A stretch of DNA of 64,000 nucleotides, from assembly GCF_027409185.1 (NCBI RefSeq), contig NC_084468.1, positions 140,342,001 through 140,406,000 of the forward strand, read 5' to 3'. The translations under genes were made by a program, and so were the position numbers. The DNA is from Cynocephalus volans. Lineage: Eukaryota; Chordata; Mammalia; Dermoptera; Cynocephalidae. Numbering within the stretch: the first letter of the stretch is position 1; each line of letters begins with the position of its first letter. This document shows positions 1-10,862 of this stretch, in pieces. Below the pieces are notes generated by a model. That model had not been told where the DNA came from and made no database searches. It saw only the letters and a program-made list of their open reading frames with translations.

Positions 1-540
1 TGAGTGGCCTGGTGGTGCAGGCGGGAGCCGCGTGGGCCAGGGATCACTCACAGTGCTGTGCCAGGTCGGGCGCTCGCTCTGTCTCTGGTTTGTTGCCTTC
101 CGTGTTCTCGGCGCTGCCGTCTCGGGCTGTTCAGTCGCGGTGCCACTCGGGCGCTCCCAGGAATCTTCTTTAATGCCGGCCTGAAACCTCGAATCCTGAA
201 AAGGGCAGCTGGCCGCCTTCAGTGCGGCCCCAGCCTCCGGGATCCTGGCTGCATCCACAGCAGCCCTGGCGCCGTGTTCCCTGTTTCAAGACTCGCTTTT
301 GCAGCTAAGAATCAGTTCTTTTCCTGCTCCACACTTCAAAGCTGTTGCCTGTAAATGAGGCAGCCTCTCCTGCCGGGGGCAAAGTGGCGTTGAGCCCCCA
401 CGACCGGCCAGCAGCAGCAGTCCTCCCTTAAGAGATGGCCAGAGGAAGGTCCACAAGTTTCCCGGCTGCCTGAGGCCCAGTGGCCACCTTTTCCACCTCA
501 GCTACTCCGCGCCAGCCGCCGCAGCCGCCGCCATCTTGAA
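1..540 (-). mobile_element. L1 5' UTR (5' end of an L1, body off the left edge)
   Basis: This GC- and CpG-rich block contrasts sharply with the AT-rich DNA that starts at about 545. Read on the minus strand it begins near 540 with CAAGATGGCGGCGGC, a YY1-type site typical of the very start of mammalian L1 5' UTRs, and runs leftward past position 1. ORF1 and ORF2 would therefore lie outside the window. L1 5' UTRs carry an internal Pol II promoter, and often an antisense promoter that would fire rightward here. A 116-codon plus-strand frame at 4-354 lies inside this block and looks like a by-product of GC richness. The alternative is a CpG-island promoter or first exon of an unrelated gene; the abrupt edge right after the YY1-like motif favours L1. 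Confidence 0.6.
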
Positions 541-977
541 ACCCAAAAAATATTTTTTAAATATTTTAAAACACAGAGAACATAATTTATATAAATCTTT
601 GCTTAAGAAACTAATAGAGGATAAACTTCATCCAAACAATTAATGATTAAATAAATTACTGCAAAAAGATTGACATTGAGTATTAATGCCATTTAATTAC
701 AGACTTAAAATTATATGGGGATTTGGTTAAAGGACCAAATATAAGTACTATAACCCCTGATAACGTAGAAATAATGTAACGAAAGTCATAATTAAAGGGG
801 TGAGAAAAGGTGGGAAATAACATTAATATGTCAATTTCCCCACTTTCTATAACCAGGCATCAAAAGATATAATTAAAGTTATTAAATCAAATAATAGAGA
901 TTAAAGTATATTTAAAGTTATAATGAATACCAAGAAAAATCATAAATCTAGTAAAATTGGTAGTTGAAGAGAAGTGT
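541..977. other. AT-rich old repeat-like DNA, no gene
   Basis: A-rich, stop-dense sequence resembling degraded LINE DNA. It continues beyond the young L1 insert at 994-1340. No coding region is seen. Confidence 0.4.
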
Positions 978-993
978 AAAAGAAGGAATTGCT

Positions 994-1340
994 AAAAGAA
1001 AAGAAATAGAGTACAATAGTGGTTACAAGAGGCAGGGAAGGGGAGAAAGAGGGAAGGAGAGAAGTTGGTAAATGGTTACAAAGTTACAAAGTTAAAGTTA
1101 GGTAGGAAGAGAAAGTTCTGGTGCTCTAGGGTGACTATAGCTAATAACATTGTATTGTATATTTCAAGATAGCCAGAAAAGAGGACCTTGAATGTTATAA
1201 CCACAAAGAAATAATAAATGTTTAGGTGATAGATACACTAACTAGTCTGATTGAATCATTATACAATGTATGCATGTATTGAAACAACTGTACCTCATAA
1301 AAATGTACAGTAAATAAAGCAATACAAGAACAAATAAAAA
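994..1340 (+). mobile_element. 5'-truncated L1 insertion (3' UTR only) with TSD
   Basis: The sequence matches the common L1M/L1MA-type 3' UTR: a GTGGTTAC...GGGAAGG start, a 'tctggtgctctagggtgact' block, then a 'gtatatttcaa' block, ending in an A-rich tail. It is flanked by a perfect 16-bp direct repeat, AAAAGAAGGAATTGCT, at 978-993 and 1341-1356. This is the target-site duplication left by L1 endonuclease-primed insertion. The host sequence is older AT-rich repeat DNA. Confidence 0.8.
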
Positions 1341-1356
1341 AAAAGAAGGAATTGCT

Positions 1357-2040
1357 CATAGTGGATATGGTCTAAAGAAATTGTGGGTTAAATATTTTAA
1401 ATAAATGTTTAGTTATGCAGGTAAACATCAGGTAAAAAATACAAAACTGTCAAATTATTAGAAAAAAATAGACAAATTAAAATAAATACACATCATTTAT
1501 AGAGAATGATTTAAAAAGAAAAATTAAAAGAAGCCAAAGAAACAGAAAGCATAACATAAAACATTATGCTAGAACTAAGAGTAATTATAATTAAAATCGA
1601 ATAAATGCAAATAGGCTGAATTTATCCATAAATATGCAAAACATAGTTATATGTTGCATAAAGAGATTCATGTAAAACAAAGTGAATTCCTATCCCACCA
1701 CTAACGCAGAATTAATTCCAGGTGGATCCAAAATAGATCGAAGATTTAAACAAAAATGAAGTTACAGATAAACTAGAAAAAAAAGAGAGAGGATTTTTAA
1801 TAATACAATCTTAAAGTAAGAAAGTAATCTGTAAAATTATAAAATTTTGATAAATGTCTCTATTTAAAACAAGAACTAAAATAAAATTTTAGTCTACATT
1901 GCCAAAACCTAGCCAAAAGATAAATGAAAATCAGGGGGAATATCTTCAATTCAAACCACAACGAGAATTTCTGTAATATGAAGATTGCTCCTTTACCTGA
2001 GGGTGAAAAACTGAATTGTTTTTCAAAATATTCAATACTC
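1357..2040 (+). mobile_element. Degraded LINE-like A-rich DNA
   Basis: Plus-strand A-rich sequence with many lysine- and asparagine-type codons and stops, resembling decayed LINE ORF2. The subfamily cannot be resolved and no open gene is present. Confidence 0.35.
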
Positions 2041-2149
2041 CTCCTGTGGGATGATTATACCTTCCTGCCCTGTTGAATGCAGATGGAGCCACCTTGGCTT
2101 TGACCAATGGAATATGGACAGAATTGACATGTGTCACTTCCACACAGTC

Positions 2150-3270
2150 TGTATTCTTTTTTATTGGGCTTCTTTTATTGGACATGAGATTTTGATATTT
2201 GTTCATGTTGGTGCATATGTCAATAGTTGTTCCTTGTTGTTGCTGATTAGCATACCATTGCATGAGTAAACTGTAATTTATTTATCTCTTCTCCTGTTGA
2301 TGAACATTTGGGTTGTTTCTAGTTTTATATTATTGTAAACAATGCTGCTTTGAACATTCTTATGCCAATCTTTTTGTGGACATATGTTTTCAATTATCTT
2401 GAGTAAATACACAGAAGTAGAATTACTGAGTAATAAGATAAATCTATGTTTAGTCTTAACAAAAACTACTTAACAGTTTTCCAACATGAGAGTTCCTGCT
2501 GCACTACCTCATCACTAATATCTGTTGTTTTCGGTCTTTTCAATTGTAGCCATTCCACTACGAGTAAGGTGGTAATTCATAGAGGATTTAATTTGTATTT
2601 CTCTGTTAACTAGAGATTCTGAGCACCTTTTCATTTGTTTATCGGTTGTTTGAATATCTTCTTCAGTAGATGTCTATTCAAGAGTTTTGCCCATTTTCTT
2701 TGGGTTGCTTATCTTTTTATTACTGTGCTATAGCTCTTTAGATATTATTTTCAAAGAGATAAACTTTTTATTTTTTTACTACAGTTAGTGTTTTTAACAC
2801 CCTCTCTAAGAAATCTTCGCCTACCCCAAGATCGTGAAGATATTGTAGAAGATTTTATTTTTATGAAAGAAGCTTTTTTTCTCTAGAAACTATGTAATTT
2901 TAGTTTTTATGTTAGGTCCATGCTTCACTCAAATTAATTTTGGGTGTAGGGTAAGATGAGTGTCAAGGTTAATTTTTCCCCGTATATCTTTCAGTTATTC
3001 CAGCCATATTTGCTGAAAAGTCTTTTCTTTACCCATTAAATTGAATTGAAATGAACTTAGAACCTTTTCAAAAATCAGTTGATTGTGCATTTATGTCTAT
3101 TGTGGATTTTCAATTCTGTTCCACTAATCTATTTGTCTGTCTATATGTCAGCACCACTCTGTCTTGATTACTGTAGATCTATAGTAATTACTGAAATCAA
3201 ATAGTGAAACTCCTCTAACTTTGTTCTTCTCTGTGAGATACTTTGGTTATTCTAAGTTCTTTATTCCTGT
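2150..3270 (-). mobile_element. Antisense old L1 (ORF2 3' part and 3' UTR)
   Basis: The plus strand shows the usual antisense L1 phrases: 'gatgaacatttgggttgttt', 'ctttgaacattcttatgcc', 'tttcaattgtagccattcc', 'ccactaatctatttgtctgt' and 'cttgattactgtagatct'. These are the complement of the ORF2 C-terminal coding region and the adjoining 3' UTR. The element is heavily mutated, with no ORF of useful length, and is truncated at both ends. Confidence 0.8.
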
Positions 3271-3279
3271 CTAGTAAAG

Positions 3280-4907
3280 GAGAATTAATTATGCAAGAAA
3301 GGAGACAATTGTTCACGCAATGTTTATGAGGTTACCCACAATCAAGCGTCACCTACACTAGGATTTGTTATTTTAAATTTTTGTATCAATTTGATAGTTG
3401 AAGTTGATATTTCATTATTGTAATAGCATCACTTGATTACCTAGGCATTTCACAGTTTTTTGGCTTTTTTATATTTCTTTATCACAAAATTCTTTTAATG
3501 TCTTTGGTTCATTATTTTAGTTATTCCTTTTTCCTCAGATGAGAAAGACCTGACCATTCCTGAACTCTCTCAAATGGTGCCAGAATTCAGTCTTGCTGGG
3601 GCTACTGTGAACAGTACAACACAGAAGGAAAATTGCACATTTGGAGCGCAGACAGAGATGCAGGTAGAAACCAAAATGTGAAAGATCTTATGTTACATGA
3701 ACAAGAAATTGCATGTGGAGAGTACTAGTGTAAAAACTGAAGGGATGGGCAAGATGGGAAGCAAGAAGACAAGTTAGAAATTAGTGGGCAGCTATTACAA
3801 TAGTAAGAGAGAATAAGACCTTTGAAAAAAGCATATCCAAGAACAAAAACAAAAAATCATATCAAACAAAGCCAAAATCACAAGGACACAAACAAAACTA
3901 CAAGGGGGATACAGAAGCTGGAATGAGGTAACACAGAGGCGCAGAGGCAAATAAAAGAACTTAAGATTACCCACATGAATCAAGTTATTTATGACCAAGT
4001 TCAGAAATAGAGAGGATGTCAGGTCATCAGGATAGAAATGAACAACTCCAGCCTCAGGAAACGACTGCTGCAAAGAACATGGACCCAAGAATTATTCACA
4101 GTTGAAAACACTAAAAAAGAGCAACAGAGGCAAGAATGTTCACATATCAATTTCCAAACCAAACTGTCAACACAGCTAAGTGTTATCCCACCACCTCTTA
4201 TTCCACCTGGTCTCTTATATAGGTATTTTTCACCCCTAAATCCTAAATGGACAGCATAGCTTACACAAATTGGGCATGGAAAAGAGGAAGAGTGGAAGGT
4301 CAGAGAGGATACCAGGATCACATGTTTGATTGTCTGAGTAAATGGTGAAACTATCAACCAAAGAATAAAGTTCGGAAAAAGTATGTCTTTTTTTAAGATA
4401 GGGTAAAATGATGCATTGGTAAATATACATCAGGAAATAAACTGTAGTAAATCATGAAGAATTAGGGCAAAACAGAGGACCTGAGAAAAGTGTTAAAGAT
4501 GTTAAATAGTTGCTAGAAGAAATGAGAAAAGGAATTGATTAGAATTAAGTAACAATGCTGTTGAAAACCTAAATAAAGAAAGAATTTATAGATGTGTCAT
4601 GGAGCCAATTATCATGGTTTTGCAATATTCTCTGGCAGCATTCCACAGATCGGGAGTAACAATGAAGAAAGTGAGAAAGTAAGCTCCAAGTTAAAATATA
4701 TCAAATTCTCCAAACACTGTGAATTTTTTAAGTCTTCTCTATCCAACCAGACTGTAAGTTCCTTGAGACCTTGCGTTGAACAACTTCTAATGCTTCACTG
4801 CTCCTAGTTCAGTGCCGTGTACAAATGAATGCTTAATATGTAAATGTGAACGGACATAATACTGCTATTTCTAGCCTATCTCTTTAAATGCAGACTATAG
4901 CAATGTT
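3280..4907. other. No recognised gene or repeat
   Basis: Unassigned intergenic sequence. Overlapping 70-110 codon frames occur on both strands at 3795-4430 but show no domain, signal peptide or splice context. Confidence 0.4.
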
Positions 4908-4924
4908 AAAAAATGTTTACTGTG

Positions 4925-5091
4925 GGCCAGCCCCATGGCTCACTCGGGAGAGTGCAGTGCTGGTAGTGCCGAGGCCGCGGGTTCGGATCCTATATAGGGA
5001 TGGCCGGTGCGCTCACTGGCTGAGCGTGGTGTGGGCCACACCATGCCGAGGGTTGCGATCCCCTTACAGGTCACAAAAAAAAAAAAAAAAA
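4925..5091 (+). mobile_element. CYN-type tRNA-derived SINE (composite) with TSD
   Basis: The element starts GGCCAGCCCCATGGCTCACTC and carries two tRNA-like units. Each ends in a B-box-like region (GGTTCGGATCC and GGTTGCGATCC), and a poly(A) tail follows at about 5075-5091. The imperfect direct repeat AAAAAATGTTTACTGTG (4908-4924) / AAAAAATGTTTAATGTG (5086-5102) is the target-site duplication. The units look like the tRNA-Ile-derived CYN SINEs reported from colugos. A 71-codon frame across it is not a gene. Confidence 0.85.
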
Positions 5092-5102
5092 TGTTTAATG
5101 TG

Positions 5103-5531
5103 ACAAGAAGTTCACTTGCTCATGCCTGTCATCTGCACTGAAATATCTTTCCTCATTTATGTGCACCCAAACAGAATCATATAACATGAAACTCTTGGGC
5201 ATATAATGAGTCAGACACTGCTCTCTGATCTCCTTGCCAAATATATAATAGTAATATGCCAGTCAAAATATGTAACAGATAAAGGAGGAATAATACTTTC
5301 CGTAGCCCATCACAAAATGGAAAAAATAAGAGATGAGTAGAGAGACCCAGAGACTGAACGAAAGAAACTCACAAGAGAGAAGCAGAGAAGAGGATTAGTA
5401 AGTCAAGGAATGAAAACATGGGAAGTAGAGAGCATCTCTGGCAACTGTTTATTCTAATAGTGTGGTCTCTGGGCAAAGAGATAGAGCTTTAGAATAAAAA
5501 GAATGAATTTTAGACTCTGGGAACTGGGGGT
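5103..5531. other. No recognised feature
   Basis: Intergenic sequence with no gene or clear repeat seen. Confidence 0.4.
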
Positions 5532-5541
5532 CTTGAGGTGG

Positions 5542-5573
<32 letters not shown>

Positions 5574-5721
5574 TGACCGGTAAGGGGATCTTAACCCTTG
5601 ACTTGGTGTTGTCAGCACCACGCTCACCCAGTGAGCTAACCGGCCATCCCTATATGGGATCCGAACCCATGGCCTTGGTGCTATCAGCACCGCACTCTCC
5701 CGAGTGAGCCACGGGCCGGCC
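5542..5721 (-). mobile_element. CYN-type SINE (composite), antisense, with TSD
   Basis: A poly(T) run at 5542-5567 is followed by the complement of two tRNA-Ile-like units. Read on the minus strand, the head is GGCCGGCCCGTGGCTCAC, with GGTTCGGATCCCATATAGGG in the first unit. The flanking repeat CTTGAGGTGG at 5532-5541 and 5722-5731 is the TSD. Confidence 0.88.
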
Positions 5722-5732
5722 CTTGAGGTGGG

Positions 5733-6584
5733 TTTTGACTGTGAACCACAGTACTCAAAGCCAACCCAATTAAATGGTAGAGTAACAAATTCATGCCACA
5801 AACAAGAATATGCTTTCTCTTCTATCCTTTTAATTTAAACTACACATTAATTTTTCTTATTGAAAACACACTCCAATTTGGAATTAATCACACTGACATA
5901 TTGCATGAGGCTTGGATGTAGAAGAGTAGCTAATAAAGTTCATAAGAGAACAAGCTAAAATCTGACTTCAGAGATAAGCTATACATGAAAGTCTGGAAAC
6001 AGTATTTCAGCATCAATCACCTATCTGTATGTCTCAACCGTCAGAGGTACTTGTTTGAGGTAACACTGTATACAGCCATTGTATTTCACAAGCCATCTGT
6101 TCCTGGCCATAGTAACTACAGAAATGAGACATAATGAATAGGAAAGTCTGAAAGTCATTTGGACTTCACTTGGCTCCGTGTAATGTTCATTCTGTCTTGT
6201 TCAGGGCCTCTTAAGCAAACTATCAATGGAAGTGGAAGGTAGAAAATGAAGATACATGAGATCAGTGCAGAAAACAGAACTGGCAAGGGTTTACCTCCAT
6301 TCTGGATCAAGATATTACTACAGAAGCTTTACTATATTATAAAGTCATTTTTAATGAAATGTGCCACAGGAACACTAATAAGTACACTGTTATCGTTTTT
6401 AAATGCCATGCTATGTATAAGCATGTGAAGAAATTGTTATGGATGATCGGCTATATTCTAAGGCAATTATAAAATACAGAAGTTAGTACCAACCAATTTT
6501 CTAAGATACAGTAATCATTAACAGAGTCCCCTCTTCCTCCTCCTGATGTATATCTCTTTCTCTAGCAGATGATAGCAACTGCTA
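5733..6584. other. No recognised feature
   Basis: AT-rich intergenic sequence. The short frame at 6246-6428 has no support as a gene. Confidence 0.4.
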
Positions 6585-6715
6585 TTGCAGACATTTTCAA
6601 CCTTGGCTTTGTACCAAAATCACCTGCAAAACTTTGTAAAAATATTGATGCTGGACCTTTACACCCAGATATTATGATTCTGTAGAACTCATGTAGAACA
6701 TGGGATTATTTATCC
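6585..6715 (+). mobile_element. Degraded MER5-type hAT fragment
   Basis: 'ttttcaaccttggctttg...aaaatcacctgcaaaactttg...gatgctggac...attatgattctgtag' follows the order of MER5-type nonautonomous hAT-Charlie elements. It is highly diverged. Confidence 0.5.
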
Positions 6716-6973
6716 ATTTTTCCATAAGAAATTCTGAGGCATTTCTAGGGGATAAAACCCCTGTCTTAACTTCACCCCATACAGCCTATAGCTACCATAT
6801 AAAGTAAAAGTGACAGGGATCCAACTGGTTTATGTGGATATCATTTTAGTTTCAGGAAAAAAATTTAAATGAGATGTATATAACAATAGTAGTGACACTA
6901 TTTGAGAATTGGTGGGTTAGCATAAATATAGCCTCTCACAAATCTTTTCAGCTCCGGTTGATGATGAGGTGTC
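6716..6973. other. No recognised feature
   Basis: Intergenic; nothing assignable. Confidence 0.3.
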
Positions 6974-6987
6974 GATGAAAAGATTTT

Positions 6988-7123
6988 TTTTTTTTTTTTT
7001 TTTGTCGTTTTTTCGTGACCGGCACTCAACCAGTGAGTGCACCGGTCAGTCCGAACCCGCGGCGGGAGCGTCGCCGCGCTCCCAGCGCAGCACTCTACCA
7101 AGTGTGCCACGGGCTCGGCCCTT
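6988..7123 (-). mobile_element. CYN-related SINE, GC-rich subtype, antisense, with TSD
   Basis: Poly(T) is followed by the complement of a tRNA-like unit headed GGCCGAGCCCGTGGC, with a GC-rich internal stretch (GGGAGCGCGGCGACGCTCCC) and the ending 'ggtcacgaaaaaacgac'. The repeat GATGAAAAGATTT at 6974-6986 and 7124-7136 is the TSD. The head and core differ from the copies at 4925 and 5542, so this is a distinct subtype. Confidence 0.82.
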
Positions 7124-7234
7124 GATGAAAAGATTTGATGGCACAATTTAGATCCATTGAGCCAAAAATAGTCGATAGCCAAATCCTCTCAAAGTTGTTG
7201 ACAGAAGCAGCAGCCTCTAAGTATTTAAAGAATT

Positions 7235-7311
7235 AGGGCTGGCCAGTTAGCTCACTGCGTTAAAGCGTGGTGTTGGTAATACCAAGGTTAAAAAAAAAAA
7301 CAAGCAAACAA
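7235..7311 (+). mobile_element. CYN monomer SINE, 3'-shortened
   Basis: GGGCTGGCCAGTTAGCTCAC, then 'gtggtgttggtaataccaag', running into an A-rich tail. The tRNA-Ile-like 5' half is present but the B-box half is missing. A weak flanking repeat (TAAAGAATTA / TAAGGAATTT) may be the TSD. Confidence 0.75.
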
Positions 7312-8485
7312 ATATGTAAGGAATTTACTAACTAAGGAGGACATAAAAGTAAAGTTTAGCCTTCCTCCCTCAGACAATGATTTTTGAAGAGATTGTACTT
7401 GCCTCTCTTGTCCGAGAACAATGTGAATAGTTTCCTGAGAGCTAGTGTGTTTTCTCATTAAAAATGACATAAAATATGTAATCCTTTTCATGCGTCCTTT
7501 TTTTCTTTGAAAACAAGGAAACCTAAAAAAAGATCTAAAGCTATAACTATGTCGAACACTATGTCCTGCATATTTTATACTCTTTCTTTCCCATCTTGCA
7601 TTATTTTATATTGTCCTTCATTCAGATTTTATCTGATTTAGTTTAATCTTCCATTTAGCCTACTTAATATGGAAAATGTTTGATGATATTAGAATCATTT
7701 TTGAATACTTAGCACAGGTTTTTTTTAATTATCAGCTGAAGAAAAACTGAAAGGTCATCATGATGAGCCTTCCTGAGCCTCTTCAAAACTAAAGCAACTT
7801 AGAGGTAAATTCTGTGATCATAAGATGTCAGCATCACGTCCAAAGCTAAGCTCACCTGCACTTCACTTCAAACCCCCAATTTCTCCAAATTGGGAGCTAG
7901 TACTGATCATCTTAGCTGGTTACATGCAGAAGGCTGAGGGTGACCGGACAGTTAATCACCCAGGTATACATAGGACAAAGCACCCAGATGACATTTGTAA
8001 TTGTAGAAACACTGATTTATTCTGCTTTTCCTATTTCATTTCCTAGAGCAAATCTTATTTTTATTTAAGGGTGCAGTGTTTTGACTTACCATTGGCTAGG
8101 AAGGAATCCAGTGTATTTTCTGAGTAATTATGCTTACATAAAATTCAGTGCTCTCCAGAAATTCTTCAAAATTTGTCCAGAACAAAGGTATCTTTCAGGC
8201 CCTTTTAAATAGTCAATATTCATGACAAAGAAAGCAAAGTTTTTCATTATAATTTAGAAAAAATTTGTTCCTAAAGACTTTAAAGAGAAATTACTGGGGT
8301 CTTGGAAGATACTTTTATTCTCTTGTATTGTGATGCTATTGCCAGAAGACTGAGATTCGAAAAGGCCAAAGGTTTATTCCTACCCATTATCAGAGTAATA
8401 CAGAAAATGTATGCAGTGGGAAATTAGTCAGATAAGCCTTCCAGAAGCATATGGCAATTTCTTTCTTTTTTATTTTTTTTTTACT
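7312..8485. other. No recognised feature
   Basis: AT-rich intergenic DNA. The 73-codon frame at 7825-8046 has no domain or context support. Confidence 0.4.
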
Positions 8486-8486
8486 G

Positions 8487-8965
8487 GCTTAATATAAATT
8501 TATTATCTTATAGATCTTCAGGTCAGAAGTTCGCCATGGGTCTCATACACTGGTCTAAAATGCAAGGTGTCAGCAGAACTGTGTTCCCTTCTGGGAGCTC
8601 TCAAGGAGAATCTGTTGCCTTATCTTTTCCATTTTCTAGATGCCGCTTGCATTTTTCAGCTCATAGTCCTTTCCTCCACCTTCAAAGCCTGCAACAACAG
8701 TCCAATTCCTCCTATACTTTCAATCTCTGTTCCTTCTTTCTTCTCATCTCTTTACCCCAAACAAGAAAGGTTCTCTGCTTTTAAGGATTCATATAATTAG
8801 ATTGGGCCCACATTGATAATCCAAGACAATCTCTTCATCTCAAAATCCTTCTCCTTCCTAGCATCTGCAGTGTCCTTTTTGAGATGTAAGGTAACATATT
8901 TATAGGTTCTGGGATTAGGACACAAACATCTTTGGGCAGGGGTTCATCTCCGCAGGATTAGCGTT
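8487..8965 (+). mobile_element. MaLR-type LTR (MLT1/MST class)
   Basis: The order of conserved blocks matches mammalian MaLR LTRs: 'atttattatcttatagatct', 'ggtcagaagttcgccatggg', 'aaggtgtcagcagaactgtg', 'ttggg(c)cccacattgataat' and 'ataggttctgggattagga'. The overlapping 77-82 codon frames at 8536-8800 lie inside it and are not genes. Confidence 0.7.
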
Positions 8966-9254
8966 GAGAGGATTTATTATCTTCTGTGGTTTAAAATTGT
9001 TCTGTACATTTGTGATGACTGCATAGGGCGATTTCATCAATGCCAATCCAAGGCCAAATTTTGCTTTGGATCAGGCTGAATCTTCTGGATGTGAAGAATA
9101 AAACATAATCTGTCATCTTGAAGCTTCATCTAGAGGTGGTATGGTGAATGTAACATTTGCCCACTGTCTTCTGCCTTATCCTCAGGTATCTTCTCCTATT
9201 TAATGAAGGTTATTGTTGGAGCTGATATCTTTCGATTCCCAATTATGTCCTGTC

Positions 9255-9405
9255 TCTAGACTAGTGGCTACAGATTAGAATCACCTGGCGAGCTCTTAAA
9301 ACTCCTGATGCCAAAGCCAAACCCAGACCAACTGGATCAGAATATCTGGAGGAAGGACCTATGCATCAATTTTAAGCTCCCCAGGTGATCCCATTAAGCA
9401 GTCAA
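9255..9405 (+). mobile_element. MER5-type hAT element
   Basis: 'gtggctacagattagaatca', 'cctggcgagctcttaaaac', 'gatgccaaagccaaacccag' and 'aagctccccaggtgatccca' follow the MER5A-like consensus, a nonautonomous hAT-Charlie DNA transposon. Confidence 0.75.
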
Positions 9406-9409
9406 ATGA

Positions 9410-10094
9410 GATGTCCAACTTCACATAAAATCAATTATTTTTGTTATGTGTAATTGGATCGAGAATCTCATTACACAATGAGTGAAATAATGCAATCAAT
9501 CAATGATTTAATTTAGAGGTCACTCTTGGTAATAATTGTCCTCATTTTTTTCTACTGCTATATCTGTCCTGAAATTAGCAACAGAATCCGAATTAGTGTT
9601 TTAATCGTAAATAGAGGCAAGTTCTATAAAACTCTTTATTATTAATTTTATTCAGGATGTTCTTTGTAAAATTTTCTACTCAGTTTAAATTTAGAGAGGG
9701 GTCTCAGAGTCAGTTACTCTAAAATAAAAGGACTACAGATTCAGTCTGAAAGACAAAATTTGTTTATAAAATATTTAGGGAGAAGGCTCATTCAAAACAT
9801 GATTTATTCAGAATAAAAATGCAATGAGAAAGTTCAAATGGCTCTTGAAAAACAACTTGAAAGAAGAAGCAGTAATTCTGATTTGCTCAAGAAAATTGGC
9901 ATTTTAGGGAGAAGAAAAAAGGCAATGGATATTAAACTTCATTTATCTGTCCTGGACCAGTTTCAAACAAGAAGTAAACAAGGTTTGCCATCCTCATGTC
10001 TGCTTTTTCCAAAATCTGATTTATTTATGAATTTATTTGAAAGGTAGACAATGTTATAAGTATATACAAAATGCCTGAAACCCATGGATTAGAA
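9410..10094. other. No recognised feature
   Basis: Intergenic. The 69-codon frame at 9838-10047 lacks support. Confidence 0.4.
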
Positions 10095-10255
10095 GTAAAC
10101 TCTTATTCATACTATGTCAACTTTATTTATGTTTTCAAGGAGAAAAGCTGAGGTGCAAAGACATTAAATAACTTATTTAAGGCTATCCAGTAAATTGAAT
10201 CAGTATGAGAGGGAGAAATAAAGTCCAAATCTACTAATTTCTATGTCAGTAGTTT
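10095..10255 (-). repeat. MIR fragment
   Basis: 'aggagaaaagctgaggtgca...cattaaataacttatttaaggc' and 'aaagtccaaatctactaatt' match the complement of the MIR core. Diverged. Confidence 0.5.
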
Positions 10256-10774
10256 GCCCAATAACCACTTTTTCCATGAATGCATCTCAATTCATACTCA
10301 CACAAATTATAGTTCAAGACTCTTGCCAGAGTTTCAAATATCTCTTAAAAAAAAGAAAACACTGTATTCTTTTAAAGCTCTGCTCTTTAATATTTCCAAA
10401 ACTAATGGTAGGATTTAGACTTTTGACATCGGTGAATGAAAACATTCATCCCTGATGGGGCAGAAGACCACCATGTCAAAGAAACTAAATAAACCTTTCA
10501 AGAACGATTCATGTTTATGGAAAGATCCACATGTAGAGTTCCTAAGCCTGCCTTTCTGAGCCATCTGCTGTGTCTGTCGTGAGACTAGTTGCATAAGTCA
10601 GCACCTGGCCTTTCCAAAAATTGCCTGTTTTGCATCCATGATTCATATTGCTGACCTCATCAAATGGTTGGCAACTCTGATGTTGCCATCAAAATTGGAG
10701 TCTTCTGCCATAGCAGGGCAATGAGTGCTGATTAGGAATGGGTTGCAGAGGAAAAACGGACTGCGTGCTCCCAT
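10256..10774. other. No recognised feature
   Basis: Intergenic, nothing assignable. Confidence 0.35.
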
Positions 10775-10789
10775 AAGAATACTAGCCTC

Positions 10790-10847
10790 GTATGTCGACA
10801 AAATAAAATTTAAAAATAAAATAAAATAAAATACATAAAATAAAAAA
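10790..10847 (+). mobile_element. 58-bp A-rich retro-insert with 15-bp TSD
   Basis: A perfect 15-bp repeat, AAGAATACTAGCCTC (10775-10789 and 10848-10862), brackets GTATGTCGAC followed by about 48 bp of A-rich sequence with TAAAA periodicity. This looks like a target-primed reverse-transcription product with almost no body, only about 10 nt of template plus a tail. The source element is unknown. Confidence 0.75.
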
Positions 10848-10862
10848 AAGAATACTAGCCTC

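Noticed and set aside
4..354. 116-codon plus-strand frame in the GC-rich left end
   Set aside because: It lies antisense within a likely L1 5' UTR, starts at the window edge region, and has no domain. GC richness alone lowers stop density.
8536..8800. Overlapping 77-82 codon frames as a small secreted protein
   Set aside because: Both lie inside a MaLR-type LTR and overlap in different frames.
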